Positions 63,150 through 64,000 of a stretch of DNA of 64,000 nucleotides are shown here, piece after piece. Each line of letters begins with the position of its first letter. The first letter of the stretch is position 1. The notes beneath the pieces are model-generated. The model saw only the letters and a list, made by a program, of their open reading frames with translations. It ran no database searches and was not told the origin of the DNA. Source of the stretch: Roseicitreum antarcticum (GTDB taxonomy: Bacteria; Pseudomonadota; Alphaproteobacteria; Rhodobacterales; Rhodobacteraceae); contig NZ_CP061498.1 in the NCBI RefSeq assembly GCF_014681765.1, positions 1,426,001 to 1,490,000 on the forward strand, written 5' to 3'. Both the position numbers and the translations under genes were made by a program.

Positions 63150-63186
63150 GGCCCGGTGGGGTGCCTTCTGGGCGCCCCACCGGGCC
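63150..63186 (+). repeat. Perfect 12-bp hairpin between dctP and dctQ
   Basis: GGCCCGGTGGGG and its complement are separated by 13 bases that can pair further (GCC with GGC). It begins four bases after the dctP stop. No T-tract. Confidence 0.8.
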
Positions 63187-63388
63187 ACAGTGGACAGGCC
63201 AGCGGCTGAACCAGTGCCTCCCGCGCTGGCACCGACAGGCGGTTCCCACGCCCGCAGCGTCACCCGTCGCCGCATGTCAGGGTTTATTGCCCTACCCGCC
63301 ATGCCGCAACTCCTTGGGCTGTCGGGGGGAGCCGTCCATCCCCGCCTGATCCCCCTACCCCAATTCCATCGTACCGGAGGCCCTGCCC

Positions 63389-63910
63389 ATGGCACCGCTT
63401 GAAAAGCTGATCTTGCATCTGGACAACGCCCTGAAACGCGCACTGGACGCCCTTGTCATCACCATGGCAGGGGTGCTTCTGGTGCTGCTGAACTATGCGG
63501 TTTTCGCGCGTTTCGTGCTGAATTCCTCGGTCTCGTGGGGGGAAGAGCTGCCCGCGCAGATACTGGCAGCGCTGACCTTCATCGGCGCGGCCTATCTGAC
63601 GCGCACGAATGAGCACCTGGGCTTCGACAGCGTGGCGCGCAGCCTGTCGCCGCTGATGCAGCGCGTGATCATGGGGGCCAACTTGCTGCTGATGGCGTGG
63701 CTGGGCGGGCTTTTGGCGTGGTACGGCGGCAAGGTCGCGCTGAGCTTTGGCACCCGCCTTCTGATCTCGGTCGATCTGCCCATGGCGCTGTTTCGCGCCG
63801 CGATGCCGCTGGGCGGCGCGCTGATCGTGTTGATCTGCCTTGTCCGTCTGGCGGGCCTTGTGACCGGGCGGATCACCCCTGATGACCTTTTGCCAGAAAG
63901 CGACGACTGA
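63389..63910 (+). CDS. dctQ: TRAP transporter small permease DctQ
   Basis: A small inner-membrane subunit of 173 residues with four helices, for example DALVITMAGVLLVLLNYAVF and FARFVLNSSVSWGEELPAQI (the typical W-x-E-E motif), then LTFIGAAYLTRTNEHLGFD and ANLLLMAWLGGLLAWYGG. CCGGAGG precedes the start. It lies 243 bp after dctP and shares one base with dctM. Confidence 0.92.
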   Translation: MAPLEKLILHLDNALKRALDALVITMAGVLLVLLNYAVFARFVLNSSVSWGEELPAQILAALTFIGAAYLTRTNEHLGFDSVARSLSPLMQRVIMGANLLLMAWLGGLLAWYGGKVALSFGTRLLISVDLPMALFRAAMPLGGALIVLICLVRLAGLVTGRITPDDLLPESDD

Positions 63911-64000
63911 TGTTTATGTCCCCCGGATACATGATCCTGATCTTGCTGGTCGGCCTGCTGATGATGGGCATGCCGATTGCCTTCGTGCTGGGCGTCACGG
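63910..64000 (+). CDS. dctM: TRAP transporter large permease DctM, 5' part
   Basis: Only the first 30 residues are inside the window (MFMSPGYMILILLVGLLMMG, then MPIAFVLGVT). The start overlaps the dctQ stop as TGATG. The first helix followed by G-M-P-I-A-F is typical of DctM. The gene runs off the end. Confidence 0.9.
   Translation, partial: MFMSPGYMILILLVGLLMMGMPIAFVLGVT

Overview
The window is GC-rich, densely coded DNA from an alphaproteobacterium. It most probably belongs to the Rhodobacteraceae/Paracoccaceae (order Rhodobacterales). The pointers are the lptF-lptG-lptD-surA-pdxA-rsmA order, a complex I NDUFS4-type accessory subunit, BcsN-type cellulose synthesis, a DctQ/DctM TRAP transporter, and several ABC uptake operons with PuuA-like glutamine synthetases. 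Nothing indicates a plasmid, an intact prophage or a CRISPR array.

Positions 1-17000 hold housekeeping genes. These are the 3' part of a pyrC dihydroorotase, a DUF4177 protein, bolA, a J-domain protein, the outer-membrane biogenesis run lptF-lptG-lptD-surA-pdxA-rsmA (minus strand), holC, a TfoX C-terminal-domain protein that overlaps ndk tail to tail, a DUF1294 membrane protein, an ABC-F ATPase and marC. In E. coli lptFG is divergent from pepA-holC. Here pepA is absent and a 509-bp repeat-containing gap takes its place.

Positions 17000-25600 (minus strand) form a tightly overlapping cellulose operon: bcsN, bcsA, bcsB, a GH8 cellulase and a periplasmic repeat protein, ending in a clear intrinsic terminator. 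BcsA carries a long low-complexity tail with PGG repeats. No BcsC-type outer-membrane porin is visible.

Positions 25600-30000 look less settled. An IS5-type transposase remnant lies next to a three-gene polar-amino-acid ABC operon that has no ATPase gene and uses AT-rich codons. A MYG1-family gene follows.

Positions 30200-35750 carry a complex I subunit gene, uvrB, tRNA-Asp(GUC), ettA and a YHS-domain protein.

Positions 35860-44340 (plus strand) hold a polar-amino-acid or polyamine-type ABC transporter followed by two PuuA-like glutamine synthetases, a class I glutamine amidotransferase and a PuuB-like oxidase. Together they resemble a gamma-glutamylated amine pathway. A 16-bp perfect palindrome surrounded by GCGAAAC repeats precedes the amidotransferase.

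Positions 44490-64000 are catabolic. A sugar-type ABC operon (binding protein, two permeases, ATPase) has an argininosuccinate-lyase-family enzyme wedged between permease and ATPase genes and ends in a PfkB kinase. A ROK repressor is divergent from it, followed by a large PIG-L deacetylase and a DMT transporter. Next come an RpiR regulator, an M20 amidohydrolase, an amidase and a DctP-DctQ-DctM TRAP system that runs off the end. I read this as uptake and breakdown of an N-linked sugar or amide compound; the substrate is unknown.

Two patterns recur. Every solute-binding-protein gene is followed closely by a perfect 12-13 bp hairpin without a T-tract. Short tandem repeats with units of 9-18 bp occur in gene ends, intergenic gaps and low-complexity protein segments throughout.
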